This document shows positions 15,882 to 24,718 of a stretch of 64,000 bases of DNA, one piece after another (position 1 is the stretch's first letter; each line of letters opens with the position of its first letter). The notes beneath the pieces are model-generated. The model was not told where the DNA came from. It was given only the letters and a program-made list of their open reading frames with translations, and searched no databases. The stretch comes from Streptomyces sp. CB03234 (GTDB lineage: Bacteria; Actinomycetota; Actinomycetes; Streptomycetales; Streptomycetaceae): contig NZ_LIYH01000002.1 of assembly GCF_001905885.1 (NCBI RefSeq), positions 673,591 through 737,590 of the forward strand. The letters are read 5' to 3'. The translations under genes and the position numbers were made by a program.

Positions 15882-16633
15882 CCCGTACGGACACGGGGCT
15901 CTCCGCGACCGGCGCCGAACGGCTCGGCTTCGGCGTCCCCGGCTACGCCCACCCCTTGCTCGCCCCTGTCGAGTGGGCCGAGCTGACCCGCCCCGGTACG
16001 CCCCTGCACTGGGCCGTCCTCAATGTCGCGGACGGCCCGGGGGCCCGGCCCGATCCGCACTGCCTGGAGGCGGCCGGAAAGCTGCGCAACGCGGGCGTCC
16101 GGGTGCTGGGCCATCTCGACCTCCGGCACGGCTCCCGCCCGTTCGGCGAGATCGTCTCCGACGCGCACCGCTTCCTGGACTGGTACCAGGTCGACGGCTA
16201 CCTGCTGGACCGCTGTCCCACGGACCGGGCCGACCTGGCCGCCGTACGGCGTACGACGGCCACGCTGGAGGTGATCCTGGAGCACGCCGACGGAGGGCAC
16301 CTGGTGCTGGGCCACGGCTCGCACCCGTACCCCGGCTACGCGGAGATCGCCGACCAGCTGGTCACCTTCTGCGGGCCCTGGGCGGAATACCGCTGGTCAC
16401 AGGTGGCGGAATGGACCGCGGACCATCCACCCGAGCGGTTTGTGCACCTCGTCCACGGGGTGCCGCGCACTCATCTCGAAGAGGCGGTGCGCATCGCCCG
16501 CTGGCAGGGCGCCGGGACGATCTTCTTCACCGACCGGAGCGCCGACCGCACCGGACAAAATGATCCATTCGCGGCTCTGCCCGGCTACTGGGACGAAATC
16601 GTCTCGCAGATCGGACCAGGTGTCTCGGAATGA
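15869..16633 (+). CDS. Spherulin-4 (GH135-like) family protein
   Basis: This 254-aa protein has a TIM-barrel spherulation-specific family 4 pattern: GVPGYAHPL at the start, WAVLNVADGPG, VRVLGHLD, DWYQVDGYLLDRCPTD and GYAEIADQLVTFCG. Fungal Sph3 (GH135) cleaves galactosaminogalactan, and related PelA domains cleave Pel. Compared with the consensus I remember, the first catalytic Asp in YLLD is kept, but the following Glu is Arg, the NPG turn is GHGS, and the late Glu after the TVVF-like strand is Cys. There is no signal peptide, so it may be cytosolic. The ATG at 15869 lies inside the epimerase gene (13-bp overlap), so translation is coupled. Confidence 0.75.
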   Translation: MPHLTRTDTGLSATGAERLGFGVPGYAHPLLAPVEWAELTRPGTPLHWAVLNVADGPGARPDPHCLEAAGKLRNAGVRVLGHLDLRHGSRPFGEIVSDAHRFLDWYQVDGYLLDRCPTDRADLAAVRRTTATLEVILEHADGGHLVLGHGSHPYPGYAEIADQLVTFCGPWAEYRWSQVAEWTADHPPERFVHLVHGVPRTHLEEAVRIARWQGAGTIFFTDRSADRTGQNDPFAALPGYWDEIVSQIGPGVSE

Positions 16634-16694
16634 GGAGGGCCGTGGCAGTGTTACGGAAGAACAACCGTACTGACTACCGACCAACGGAGTCCCC

Positions 16695-17873
16695 GTGTCG
16701 CTGCCACCCCTGGTCGAGCCGGCTGCCGAGCTCACCGTAGACGAGGTCCGCAGGTACTCCCGCCACCTGATCATCCCGGATGTCGGGATGGACGGGCAGA
16801 AGCGGCTGAAGAACGCCCGTGTGCTCTGTGTGGGCGCCGGTGGCCTCGGCTCGCCCGCCCTGATGTACCTGGCCGCGGCCGGCGTGGGCACGCTCGGCAT
16901 CGTGGAGTTCGACGAGGTCGACGAGTCGAACCTGCAGCGCCAGATCATCCACAGCCAGTCCGACATCGGCCGCTCCAAGGCCGAGTCCGCACGCGACAGC
17001 GTGCTCGGCATCAACCCGTACGTGAACGTGATCCTTCACGAGGAGCGGCTCGAGGCCGACAACGTGATGGACATCTTCAGCCAGTACGACCTGATCGTCG
17101 ACGGCACGGACAACTTCGCCACGCGTTACCTGGTCAACGACGCCTGCGTGCTGCTGAACAAGCCGTACGTCTGGGGTTCGATCTACCGCTTCGACGGACA
17201 GGCCTCGGTCTTCTGGTCCGAGTACGGCCCCTGCTACCGCTGCCTGTACCCGGAGCCCCCGCCGCCGGGCATGGTGCCCTCCTGCGCCGAGGGTGGCGTG
17301 CTGGGCGTGCTGTGCGCGTCCATCGGCTCCATCCAGGTCACCGAGGCGATCAAGGTCCTGACCGGCGTGGGTGACTCGCTGGTCGGCCGCCTGATGATCT
17401 ACGACGCCCTGGAGATGCAGTACCGCCAGGTCAAGGTCCGCAAGGACCCGAACTGCGCGGTCTGCGGCGAGAACCCGACCGTCACCGAGCTCATCGACTA
17501 CGAGGCCTTCTGCGGCGTCGTGTCCGAGGAGGCCCAGGAGGCGGCGCTCGGCTCGACGATCACTCCCAAGCAGCTCAAGGAGTGGATCGACGAGGGCGAG
17601 AAGATCGACATCATCGACGTCCGCGAGCAGAACGAGTACGAGATCGTCTCGATCCCCGGCGCCCGTCTGATCCCGAAGAACGAGTTCCTGATGGGCAACG
17701 CCCTCCAGGACCTCCCGCAGGACAAGAAGATCGTCCTGCATTGCAAGACGGGTGTCCGCAGTGCGGAAGTCCTCGCCGTGCTGAAGTCGGCGGGCTTCTC
17801 GGACGCGGTGCACGTCGGCGGTGGCGTCATCGGCTGGGTCAACCAGATCGAGCCGCAGAAGCCGGTCTACTAG
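16695..17873 (+). CDS. moeZ: Adenylyltransferase/sulfurtransferase MoeZ (ThiF + rhodanese)
   Basis: This 392-aa protein has an N-terminal E1/ThiF domain (VGAGGLGSPALMYLAAAG about residues 47-64, ESNLQRQIIHS) with zinc CxxC pairs CYRC and CAVC. The C-terminal rhodanese domain (about 285-392) has active-site Cys in LHCKTGVRS. It adenylates and thiolates sulfur-carrier C-termini (MoaD, ThiS, CysO and others), serving molybdopterin, thiamine, cysteine and thio-metabolite synthesis. GTG 16695 gives MSLPPLVEPA. It stands just after the exopolysaccharide-like cluster with a 61-bp gap and is followed by a hairpin, so it is probably monocistronic. Confidence 0.92.
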   Translation: MSLPPLVEPAAELTVDEVRRYSRHLIIPDVGMDGQKRLKNARVLCVGAGGLGSPALMYLAAAGVGTLGIVEFDEVDESNLQRQIIHSQSDIGRSKAESARDSVLGINPYVNVILHEERLEADNVMDIFSQYDLIVDGTDNFATRYLVNDACVLLNKPYVWGSIYRFDGQASVFWSEYGPCYRCLYPEPPPPGMVPSCAEGGVLGVLCASIGSIQVTEAIKVLTGVGDSLVGRLMIYDALEMQYRQVKVRKDPNCAVCGENPTVTELIDYEAFCGVVSEEAQEAALGSTITPKQLKEWIDEGEKIDIIDVREQNEYEIVSIPGARLIPKNEFLMGNALQDLPQDKKIVLHCKTGVRSAEVLAVLKSAGFSDAVHVGGGVIGWVNQIEPQKPVY

Positions 17874-17887
17874 GCCACGCTCTGTGC

Positions 17888-17922
17888 AGGGGGCTGGATC
17901 CGGTTCACGGGTCCGGCCCCCT
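17888..17922 (+). terminator. Hairpin terminator between moeZ and S33 peptidase gene
   Basis: AGGGGGC-TGGATCC (from 17888) pairs with GGGTCC-GGCCCCCT (to 17922) as an interrupted stem of about 13 bp, 14 bp past the moeZ stop. The next gene is convergent and ends at 17939, so it can serve both sides. Confidence 0.65.
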
Positions 17923-17938
17923 CCGCTTGTTCCGGGAC

Positions 17939-19543
17939 TCAGGAGCAGGTCTTGCCGCTCGCCGGGACCTTTCCCTCCAGCAGGTAGTCGTTCACTGTGT
18001 CCCGCACGCATGTGCTGTCGCTGGTGTACGCGCCATGCCCCTCGCCCTTGTAGGTGAGGAGGACACCGACGCCCGCGCCGAGCTCGTCCGCCATCTTCTT
18101 GGCGCCCTCGTAGGGCGTCGCGGAGTCGCCCGTGGTGCCCACGACCAGGATCGGCCCCGCGCCCGGAGCGCTCGCCTCCGGTGTGGCGCTCTCGCCCTTC
18201 ACCGGCCAGTCGGCGCACCAGCCGGCCGTGTCCCAGGCCATGAACTCGGCGAAGACCGGCGATATCTTCCGGAACTCCGGCAGTAGCGCCTTCGCCTCGG
18301 CGGCCGTCGGCCGACTGCTGCTGTCGGCGCACGAGATGGCGCGCTGTGCGTGCGACTGCGTGCCGTAGGAGCCGTCCGCGCCCCGGTCGTTGTACATGTC
18401 GGCGAGTCGCAGCAGGGCGTCGCCCCGGCCGGCGTCGGCCTCCTTGAGTCCCTCGGTGAGGTAGGGCCACGTCTCTTCCGAGTACAGGGTCATCGCGATG
18501 CCGGTGAGCGCGAGGCTCTGTGTGAGCTTGCGGCCGTCGGCGGTGGACAGCGGCTCGCGGTCCAGCCGCTTCAGCAGCGCCGTCACGCGCGCGTTGCCCG
18601 CCTTGGTCCCCTCACCGGTGGACGTGAAGTAGTTGTCCAGCGCCCGCTGGAAACCGGTGGCCTGGTTGCGGGCGTGGCCCGCCGCGTCCGCCGTCGGGTC
18701 GACGACCGCGTCCAGGACGGTCCGCCCGACGTTGCGCGGGAACAAGTGGGCGTACGTCCCGCCCAGTTGCGTGCCGTAGGAGAAGCCCATGTAGTTGAGC
18801 TTCTTGTCGCCGAGCACCTGGCGCATCAGGTCCATGTCCCGTGCCGTGTTGCTGGTGGTGACGTGCCCGATGACCTTGCCGGACCGCTTGGCGCAGCCGG
18901 CGCCGAAGTCGGCACCGTCCTTGAGGAAGGCGGCCTCCTCGGCGGGTGTGTCCGGTGTGAGGTCGACCCGGGCCAGGGAGGCGGCCTGCTCCTTGCTGTC
19001 GCGGCACACCACCCCGGAGCTGCGGCCCACACCGCGCGGGTCGAACCCGACGAGGTCGTAGCGGGCGCCCAGCTCCTGGAAATGCTCGGCCGCCTGCGGC
19101 ATGGCGGCCACCCCGGAGGCACCGGGCCCGCCGAAGTTGAACAGCAGGGAGCCGATCCGGCGGCCCTTGTCGCGGGCCTCCTTGCGGATCAGCGCGATGG
19201 AGAGGGTCTCGCCGTCCGGCTTCGCGTAGTCGAGCGGTACCTTCACGCTCGTACAGCGCCATTCCGGGCCGGGCTTCTCGCCGCCGTCGGGTGCCTCGCA
19301 GCCGCGCCAGTCCGGCTTCTGGCCGGTGAGCGCGGCGGGCAGGGAGGCCGTCGGACCGGCCGGGGACGTATCACCGCTGCCGCCCGTGCTGCCCGTACCG
19401 CCCGTGCTGCCCGTACCGCCGGTGCGGCTGCCGGTGTTCGTGCCGCCGCTGCCGGTCTCGCCGCCGCTGTCGCAGCCGGTGACCAGCCCGGCCACCAGTG
19501 CCGCCGCGACCGCCAGGCCTCCGGCCCGTACGCGCATGGACAT
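17939..19543 (-). CDS. Secreted lipoprotein alpha/beta hydrolase, tripeptidyl aminopeptidase-like (S33)
   Basis: This 534-aa protein has a lipoprotein signal (MSMRVRAGGLAVAAALVAGL, lipobox VTGC), then a Gly/Thr/Ser spacer with GGTGSTGG repeats. The peptidase domain follows: FNFGGPGASG (oxyanion), nucleophile GFSYGTQLGG, acid in VGTTGDSATPY and His in GEGHGAYTS. These features match Streptomyces SlpD/SlpE and tripeptidyl aminopeptidases of family S33. It is likely anchored outside the membrane, cutting N-terminal tripeptides. ATG 19543 was chosen because GGGGGG precedes it by 4 bases. A paralogue lies directly upstream in the same orientation, 56 bp away. Confidence 0.87.
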   Translation of the reverse strand: MSMRVRAGGLAVAAALVAGLVTGCDSGGETGSGGTNTGSRTGGTGSTGGTGSTGGSGDTSPAGPTASLPAALTGQKPDWRGCEAPDGGEKPGPEWRCTSVKVPLDYAKPDGETLSIALIRKEARDKGRRIGSLLFNFGGPGASGVAAMPQAAEHFQELGARYDLVGFDPRGVGRSSGVVCRDSKEQAASLARVDLTPDTPAEEAAFLKDGADFGAGCAKRSGKVIGHVTTSNTARDMDLMRQVLGDKKLNYMGFSYGTQLGGTYAHLFPRNVGRTVLDAVVDPTADAAGHARNQATGFQRALDNYFTSTGEGTKAGNARVTALLKRLDREPLSTADGRKLTQSLALTGIAMTLYSEETWPYLTEGLKEADAGRGDALLRLADMYNDRGADGSYGTQSHAQRAISCADSSSRPTAAEAKALLPEFRKISPVFAEFMAWDTAGWCADWPVKGESATPEASAPGAGPILVVGTTGDSATPYEGAKKMADELGAGVGVLLTYKGEGHGAYTSDSTCVRDTVNDYLLEGKVPASGKTCS

Positions 19544-19599
19544 GTGTCCCCCCAAACTCCTGTACTGGACCGACATCCTAGGCGGGGCCACTGACAGAG

Positions 19600-21261
19600 C
19601 TACGGGCACACGGTCCCCGGCTTCGGCACCGTGCCGTCCAGCAGGTAGGCGTCCACCACGCGCTTCACGCACGCGTCGCCGCTGTTGTACGCGCCGTGCC
19701 CCTGGCCCCGGTACGTCACCTCCACGCCGACGCCCTTGCCCAGGGCGGCCGCCATCGCCTTGGCCCCCGCGTACGGTGTGGCCGGGTCACCGGTGTTGCC
19801 GATGACCACGATGGGCGCCGAGCCAGGGGCGCTGACGTCGGGGTGCTCCCAGGTACCGGGGACCGGCCACTGGGAGCAGCTGATCAGGCCCCAGCTGATG
19901 AAGTCACCGAAGACGGGGGACGCCTCGCGGAACTCGGGGAGCTTCGCCTTCGCCTGGGGCACGGAGAACCGCGCCTTGTCGTCGACGCAGTTGATGGCCG
20001 CGTTGGCCGCTTGGACGTTGCTGTAGTTGCCGTTCTGGTCGCGGCCGTTCATGGAGTCCGACAGGGCGAGGAGCAGCCCGCCGTCGCCGCCGTCCGCCTC
20101 GTCGAGGCCCTGTTCCAGGTAGGGCCAGTACTCCTTGGAGTACAGGGACTGGATGATGCCGTTGGCGGCCTGGGACTGGGTGAGCTTGCGCTCGCCGAGG
20201 CCCGTGATGGGCTTCTTGTCGAGCCGGGCGAGCAGATCGGTGATGAAGCGCTCGATCCCCTTGGCGTCGCTGCCCGGCAGCTTGCACGCGTCCCCGCGCT
20301 TGACGCAGTCCTCGGCGAAGTTGTTCAGCGCGAGCTGGAAGCCCTTCGCCTGGCCCAGTGCGCCTTGTTCCGCGCTCCCGGTGGGGTCGACGACGGCGTC
20401 GAAGACGGCGCGGCCGACGTTCTTCGGGAACAGGTGCGCGTAGACGCCGCCCAGTTCGGTGCCGTACGAGATGCCGAAGTAGTGCAGCTTGGTGTCGCCG
20501 AGCACCTGGCGCATCAGGTCCAGGTCCCGGGCGGCGTTGACGGTGCCGACGTGGGCGAGCATGCCGCCGGAGTTCTCCTCGCAGGCGTCGGCGAACTTCT
20601 TCAGCCCCTCCTGGTAGGCGTTCTCCTCGGCCGCGTCGTCGGGTGTGGAGTCGAGCGCGAAGAACGCGTCCAGCTCCGGGTCGTCCTGGCACTCCACGCT
20701 GTCGCTGCGGCCGGCCCCGCGCGGGTCGAAGCTGACGAGGTCGTAACGGGTGCGCAGGGTTTCGTAGTCAGTGGCGAAGGAGGGCAGGCCGGTGACGCCC
20801 GAGACGCCGGGACCGCCGAAGTTGAAGACGAGGGAGCCGATCCGTTTCGCCGGGTCGGACGCCTTGGCCCGGATGAGCGCCAGCTCGATGGTCTCGCCGC
20901 CGGGGTCCGCGTAGTCGAGCGGGGCCTGCATGAAGGAGCACTCCCACTTGGTGCCGCCGGGCAGTGGGGACGGGGCGGTGCCGGTGCCCTCCTGGAGGGA
21001 GGGGCCGGGGCACGCGTCCCAGGTCAGCTTCTGGGTGGCCAGCTCCTTGGGCCGGTCCGGGTCCCGGCCGCCTTTGTCACCGTTGCCCGAGCAGCCCGCG
21101 GCCATCAGTACGGTGGCGGTGGCGGCGGCGAGCACGGCGGCGGACCGGGCGGCGGACCGCGTGGTGTGCGGGACGGCGGACCGGACGACGGGCCGGGCGG
21201 CGCGCGCGGCGGCACGCCGTGGAGTGCGGGTGGCGGCGGGCCGGGCGGCGCGGATGGTCAT
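19600..21261 (-). CDS. Secreted lipoprotein alpha/beta hydrolase, tripeptidyl aminopeptidase-like (S33)
   Basis: This 553-aa paralogue of the following gene has an Arg-rich start and a long hydrophobic signal ending in lipobox LMAAGC, with a possible RR pair in the n-region. Its S33 hydrolase domain has FNFGGPGVSG, nucleophile GISYGTELGG, acid IGNTGDPATPY and His GQGHGAYNS. The two proteins align along their length, including the C-terminal Cys-ended VKRVVDAYLLDG segment, so this is a tandem duplication. It is likely the first gene of a two-gene unit. Substrates are probably peptides released from secreted proteins. Confidence 0.87.
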   Translation of the reverse strand: MTIRAARPAATRTPRRAAARAARPVVRSAVPHTTRSAARSAAVLAAATATVLMAAGCSGNGDKGGRDPDRPKELATQKLTWDACPGPSLQEGTGTAPSPLPGGTKWECSFMQAPLDYADPGGETIELALIRAKASDPAKRIGSLVFNFGGPGVSGVTGLPSFATDYETLRTRYDLVSFDPRGAGRSDSVECQDDPELDAFFALDSTPDDAAEENAYQEGLKKFADACEENSGGMLAHVGTVNAARDLDLMRQVLGDTKLHYFGISYGTELGGVYAHLFPKNVGRAVFDAVVDPTGSAEQGALGQAKGFQLALNNFAEDCVKRGDACKLPGSDAKGIERFITDLLARLDKKPITGLGERKLTQSQAANGIIQSLYSKEYWPYLEQGLDEADGGDGGLLLALSDSMNGRDQNGNYSNVQAANAAINCVDDKARFSVPQAKAKLPEFREASPVFGDFISWGLISCSQWPVPGTWEHPDVSAPGSAPIVVIGNTGDPATPYAGAKAMAAALGKGVGVEVTYRGQGHGAYNSGDACVKRVVDAYLLDGTVPKPGTVCP

Positions 21262-21345
21262 GGACCCATGGTGCGCCCGGCTCCTGCCCGGCGCCCGTGA
21301 CGAGGTCCATGCGGGTGGTAGGGCCCGGCCCCCGCGGCCCGTCGG

Positions 21346-23955
21346 CTACAGCGCGCCCTTCCGGGTCAGGAAGTTGAACGAGAACCACCCCGGCAGCACC
21401 GGCAGCCACAGCGTCATCAGCCGGTACAGCAGCACAGCCGGCGCCGCCACCTCCGTGGGCAGGCCGCCCACGGCCACCAGGCCGACGGTCAGCGCGCCCT
21501 CCACCGCACCGACACCGCCGGGCGTGGGGGCGGCCGACCCGATGGCGTTTCCGGCGAGGAAGACCACGGCGAGGCTGGCGTAGCTCAGCGGCTGCTCACC
21601 GTCGGAGAAGGCCCGGATCGACGCGTCCAGGCACAGCACGAACGCGCCCGTCAGCAGCAGCATGCCGCCGATTCCGGTGAGCAGCTTCATCGGCCGCTGC
21701 AGCACGTCCAGCATCCGTGGCACCACGCCCGCGAACAGCGACCGCAGCCGGGTCGAGACGAACTTGCGCAGGGCGGGGATCGCCGTGACCACCAGCACCA
21801 GTACCGCGACCGTCAGCAGGCCCGCGATCACGGTTCTGGACGGGGTGAAGTCCTGGGTCTTCTCCGTGCCCGTCAGGTAGCCGAAGGCGAGCAGCAGCAG
21901 GATGTGCGCCCCCAGCCCGAACAACTGCGAGGCGCCGACGCTGGCCACCGCCAGCCCGGGCCGTACGCCGGAACGCTGGAGGAAGCGGGTGTTGAGCGCC
22001 ACACCGCCGACCGCCGCCGGGGCGACGATCTTCACGAACGAGCCCGCCACCTGGGCGACCACCGTCCGCCCGAACGGCACCCGCTCCGGCACGAAGCCCA
22101 GCAGGCTCATCGCGGCCGCCACATAGCTGAGCGCGGAGAAGAGCAGCGCCATCGCGACCCAGGCCCAGTCCGCCTGGGCGAACGTGGACACCGACAGCGA
22201 CGCCTTGGCGATCTGCGAGATCAGGAAGTACGCGGCGATGGCGCCCGCGATGAGGCTGATGAGCGTCCGTGGCCTGATGCGCTCCAGCCGCACCGGTTCC
22301 ACCGGGGCCTGCGGCCGGATGAGGAGGACCTGCTGCCGGATCTGGACCAGCAGGTCCTCCTCGCGGGCCTCGTCCAGGGCTTCGTCCAGGGCGCGCTTCT
22401 CGGCCTGCTTCTCGGCGCGTACGGCCTTGCGGTCGGCGCGCTTCTCCTCCTCGCTCTTCTCCGCGTGGCCCTCCAGCCGCGCCTGTTTGGCCGCCGCCGA
22501 CGCGGCGAGCACCGCCTCCCGCTCCCGCTGCGCACGCTCCCGCGCGAGTCTGCGCAGGGTGGCACGGGTCGACCGGCTCAGGGCGATGGGCTGGAGCAGC
22601 GGCAGGCAGTCGGCGACCCTGTCCGGGCCGAGTGCGTCCACGGCGGCGGCCACCGCGCGCTCCGCCCCCACCCGTAGGCCGAGCGTGGTGAGGAGCTGCG
22701 CGATGTCCATGCGCAGGACGAGGTCACCGGCGGCGATCTCCCCGCCCCGGAGATCTGTGATGATCACTTTGCCGGAACGATCCACCAGAAGGGCGTCGCC
22801 CGTCAGCCTGCGGTGGGCGATACGCCGCGACTGGAGCGCCTTCACCTGCTGCCAGGCACCCCGCACGACCTGGTCGGTGATCTCGTCGTCCGTCAGGGCG
22901 TCCAGGGAACGGCCGCCGAGGTGCTCGTACACGAGCATGACGGCGTCCGGGCCGAGCTCGGCGGTCGCGATCAGCTTGGGCGCGTTGGCGCCGGCGGCGA
23001 TGGCCGCGTACGCCAGCAGCGCCTCCTGCTCCAGGGCCTGGCGCAGGGACTGCAAGGAGCGGCGGGTGGTGATGCCGCGCAGGGTCAGCCTGCGCCAGAC
23101 CCGGTAGAAGAAGCCCTGGGCCTGCTGTTCGCGGTCGACGACGGTGACGTCGAGCGGCGGGCCCTCCTCCAGCGTGACGAGATAGCGGCGGCCTCGGTCG
23201 CCCTGCTCGGAGGAGTCGGTGACGTCCTCGGCGCGCATCGCGGTGACCGGGCGGAAGCCGACGTGGCGCAGCCCGGCGAGGAGCGTCTGGCCGGTGGGCC
23301 GGACGTTCGGGGAGCCGACCGCGTACAGCGTGCCGTAGGCGACGGTCCAGCCGATCAGGATGGTCAGGATGATGGAGAACGGCGTGGTGTAGTCGGCGAC
23401 CAGCATCGCGAAGGCGTCCAGCAGCAGCACCACCCACAGGGACACCCGCCAGCGCGGCCTGCGGGCCATTCCCACGGCCGTCATATAGGCGATGACGGGA
23501 GCGAGGTACCCATGGACGGGGTCGGAGAGGCCGCCCCCTGCCTGGGGTTGTGTCAGTGCCTCCTGGATCGTGCTGGGCGCGGCCCTGGCGACCCACAGGT
23601 CGGTGGCGAGGGTGACGCCGTGCGCCAGTACGGCGGCGAGGACGCCGTCCGCGATACGCAGTCCGTCCCGCTTGATCAGCCGCTCGATCGCGAAGGCGAC
23701 CGGGACGAGCAGGACGGCGATGCTGGAGACGAGCCCGGCGACCTTGACGAACACGTCGGGGGCCTGGCCGGTGCCCTTGCTGATGTCCTCTTCCAGGCCG
23801 GTGGTGGTGGCGTGGGCGAAGGCGGCGATGGCGATGACGACGCCGATCGCGAGGATGCCGATGAGCAGGCGCAGCAGGTCGGACGGCCGGTGCACGCGGG
23901 CGGCGAGAAGCGGCTCGTCACCGGAGACGCGGTCGATGTTCCTCTCCGCGTTCAC
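21346..23955 (-). CDS. LPG-synthase-type flippase membrane protein with degenerate kinase-like domain
   Basis: This 869-aa protein has three parts. First come about six N-terminal membrane helices (LLRLLIGILAIGVVIA and onward). Next is a cytosolic kinase-like domain: LMLVYEHLGG-like hinge read as VMLVYEHLGGRSLD, catalytic-loop equivalent IAHRRLTGDALL, DFG equivalent TDLRGG. After an Arg/Glu-rich coiled coil (RRLARERAQREREAVL) comes a C-terminal UPF0104/LPG-synthase transmembrane domain with the GGVGAVEGALT motif. The catalytic Asp of HxD and the Asn are absent, suggesting a pseudokinase. GTG 23955 was chosen because AAGGAG lies 9 nt upstream; the frame stays open to a GTG at 24078. The role may be lipid export or signalling, which is unproven. 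Confidence 0.78.
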   Translation of the reverse strand: MNAERNIDRVSGDEPLLAARVHRPSDLLRLLIGILAIGVVIAIAAFAHATTTGLEEDISKGTGQAPDVFVKVAGLVSSIAVLLVPVAFAIERLIKRDGLRIADGVLAAVLAHGVTLATDLWVARAAPSTIQEALTQPQAGGGLSDPVHGYLAPVIAYMTAVGMARRPRWRVSLWVVLLLDAFAMLVADYTTPFSIILTILIGWTVAYGTLYAVGSPNVRPTGQTLLAGLRHVGFRPVTAMRAEDVTDSSEQGDRGRRYLVTLEEGPPLDVTVVDREQQAQGFFYRVWRRLTLRGITTRRSLQSLRQALEQEALLAYAAIAAGANAPKLIATAELGPDAVMLVYEHLGGRSLDALTDDEITDQVVRGAWQQVKALQSRRIAHRRLTGDALLVDRSGKVIITDLRGGEIAAGDLVLRMDIAQLLTTLGLRVGAERAVAAAVDALGPDRVADCLPLLQPIALSRSTRATLRRLARERAQREREAVLAASAAAKQARLEGHAEKSEEEKRADRKAVRAEKQAEKRALDEALDEAREEDLLVQIRQQVLLIRPQAPVEPVRLERIRPRTLISLIAGAIAAYFLISQIAKASLSVSTFAQADWAWVAMALLFSALSYVAAAMSLLGFVPERVPFGRTVVAQVAGSFVKIVAPAAVGGVALNTRFLQRSGVRPGLAVASVGASQLFGLGAHILLLLAFGYLTGTEKTQDFTPSRTVIAGLLTVAVLVLVVTAIPALRKFVSTRLRSLFAGVVPRMLDVLQRPMKLLTGIGGMLLLTGAFVLCLDASIRAFSDGEQPLSYASLAVVFLAGNAIGSAAPTPGGVGAVEGALTVGLVAVGGLPTEVAAPAVLLYRLMTLWLPVLPGWFSFNFLTRKGAL

Positions 23956-24176
23956 GCATACCGTCTCCTTCGTCTCATTCTTCTCCATCGTCTCAGGAGG
24001 CCCCGAAGTGGTCGCCACCTCGGGAGGCCGCACATCCTGCCCCTTCGCCGCGTCTGTCTCTTGTCGGTCTCGTATCACCGGTCACCGCCCGGAAGATGGT
24101 GGCATGACCGGGCGGTACGGGGGGCCATCAGGGTGCATTGCCCCCGCTGTCGGTGGTGTGGTGCAGGATGGACCGG

Positions 24177-24569
24177 GTGAGTGCTGAGGAGCTTCCGGAG
24201 TACGCGGAACGGGTGCTGGAAGTCGCCGAGCTGATCCCGGCCGGCCGGGTGATGACGTACGGGGACGTCGCCGAGTGGCTCGGCGAGGGCGGCCCGCGTC
24301 AGGTGGGGCGCGTCATGGCGCTCTACGGCGGCGCGGTGCCGTGGTGGCGGGTGGTGCGGACCGACGGGCAGCTCCTGCCGGGCCACGAGCTGCGTGCCCT
24401 GGGTCACTACAGGGAGGAGGGCACCCCGTTGCGCGAGGCCACGCGCCGGGCCGAGGGCCATCTGCCGCGGCTCGACATGCGGCGGGCGCGGTGGGACGGC
24501 GGTGACGGTTCGGGAGGCGGTGGAGGCAGCGGTTCCGGCGGCGGCGCCAGTGTGATGGCTCACAGGTGA
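24177..24569 (+). CDS. Alkyltransferase-like (ATL) DNA-binding protein, MGMT family
   Basis: This 130-aa protein resembles the DNA-binding domain of O6-alkylguanine transferases: IPAGRVMTYGDVAEWLG, VGRVMALYGG and LPGHELRALGHYREEG. The active-site PCHRV of true transferases is here VPWWRVV, with Trp in place of the Cys, and the protein has no Cys. This is the ATL pattern: such proteins bind O6-alkylguanine and pass it to nucleotide excision repair. The start could be ATG 24168 or GTG 24177; the latter is better spaced from AGGA. The Gly/Ser-rich C-terminal tail is unusual. Its place beside adnA matches the mycobacterial Rv3204 ATL gene, from memory. Confidence 0.85.
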   Translation: MSAEELPEYAERVLEVAELIPAGRVMTYGDVAEWLGEGGPRQVGRVMALYGGAVPWWRVVRTDGQLLPGHELRALGHYREEGTPLREATRRAEGHLPRLDMRRARWDGGDGSGGGGGSGSGGGASVMAHR

Positions 24570-24718
24570 CAGCTTCGGCCATGCGGCGGCGTGGCGGACA
24601 GGGTGGGCATCGTGGGCACGACCGTACGGAGTACGCGTAGCGTCGTCCCGCACAGCGTCCTCACCGCACCCACCCAGCATCCTCAGCACCAGCACACCCA
24701 CCAGGACCGGCGATCCAC

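Noticed and set aside
11586..16633. Antibiotic biosynthetic glycosylation cluster
   Set aside because: No polyketide, peptide synthetase, deoxysugar or tailoring genes are present; the gene set fits polymer synthesis instead.
24177..24569. Active O6-methylguanine-DNA methyltransferase
   Set aside because: The acceptor Cys is replaced by Trp and no Cys is present, so this is an alkyltransferase-like binding protein.
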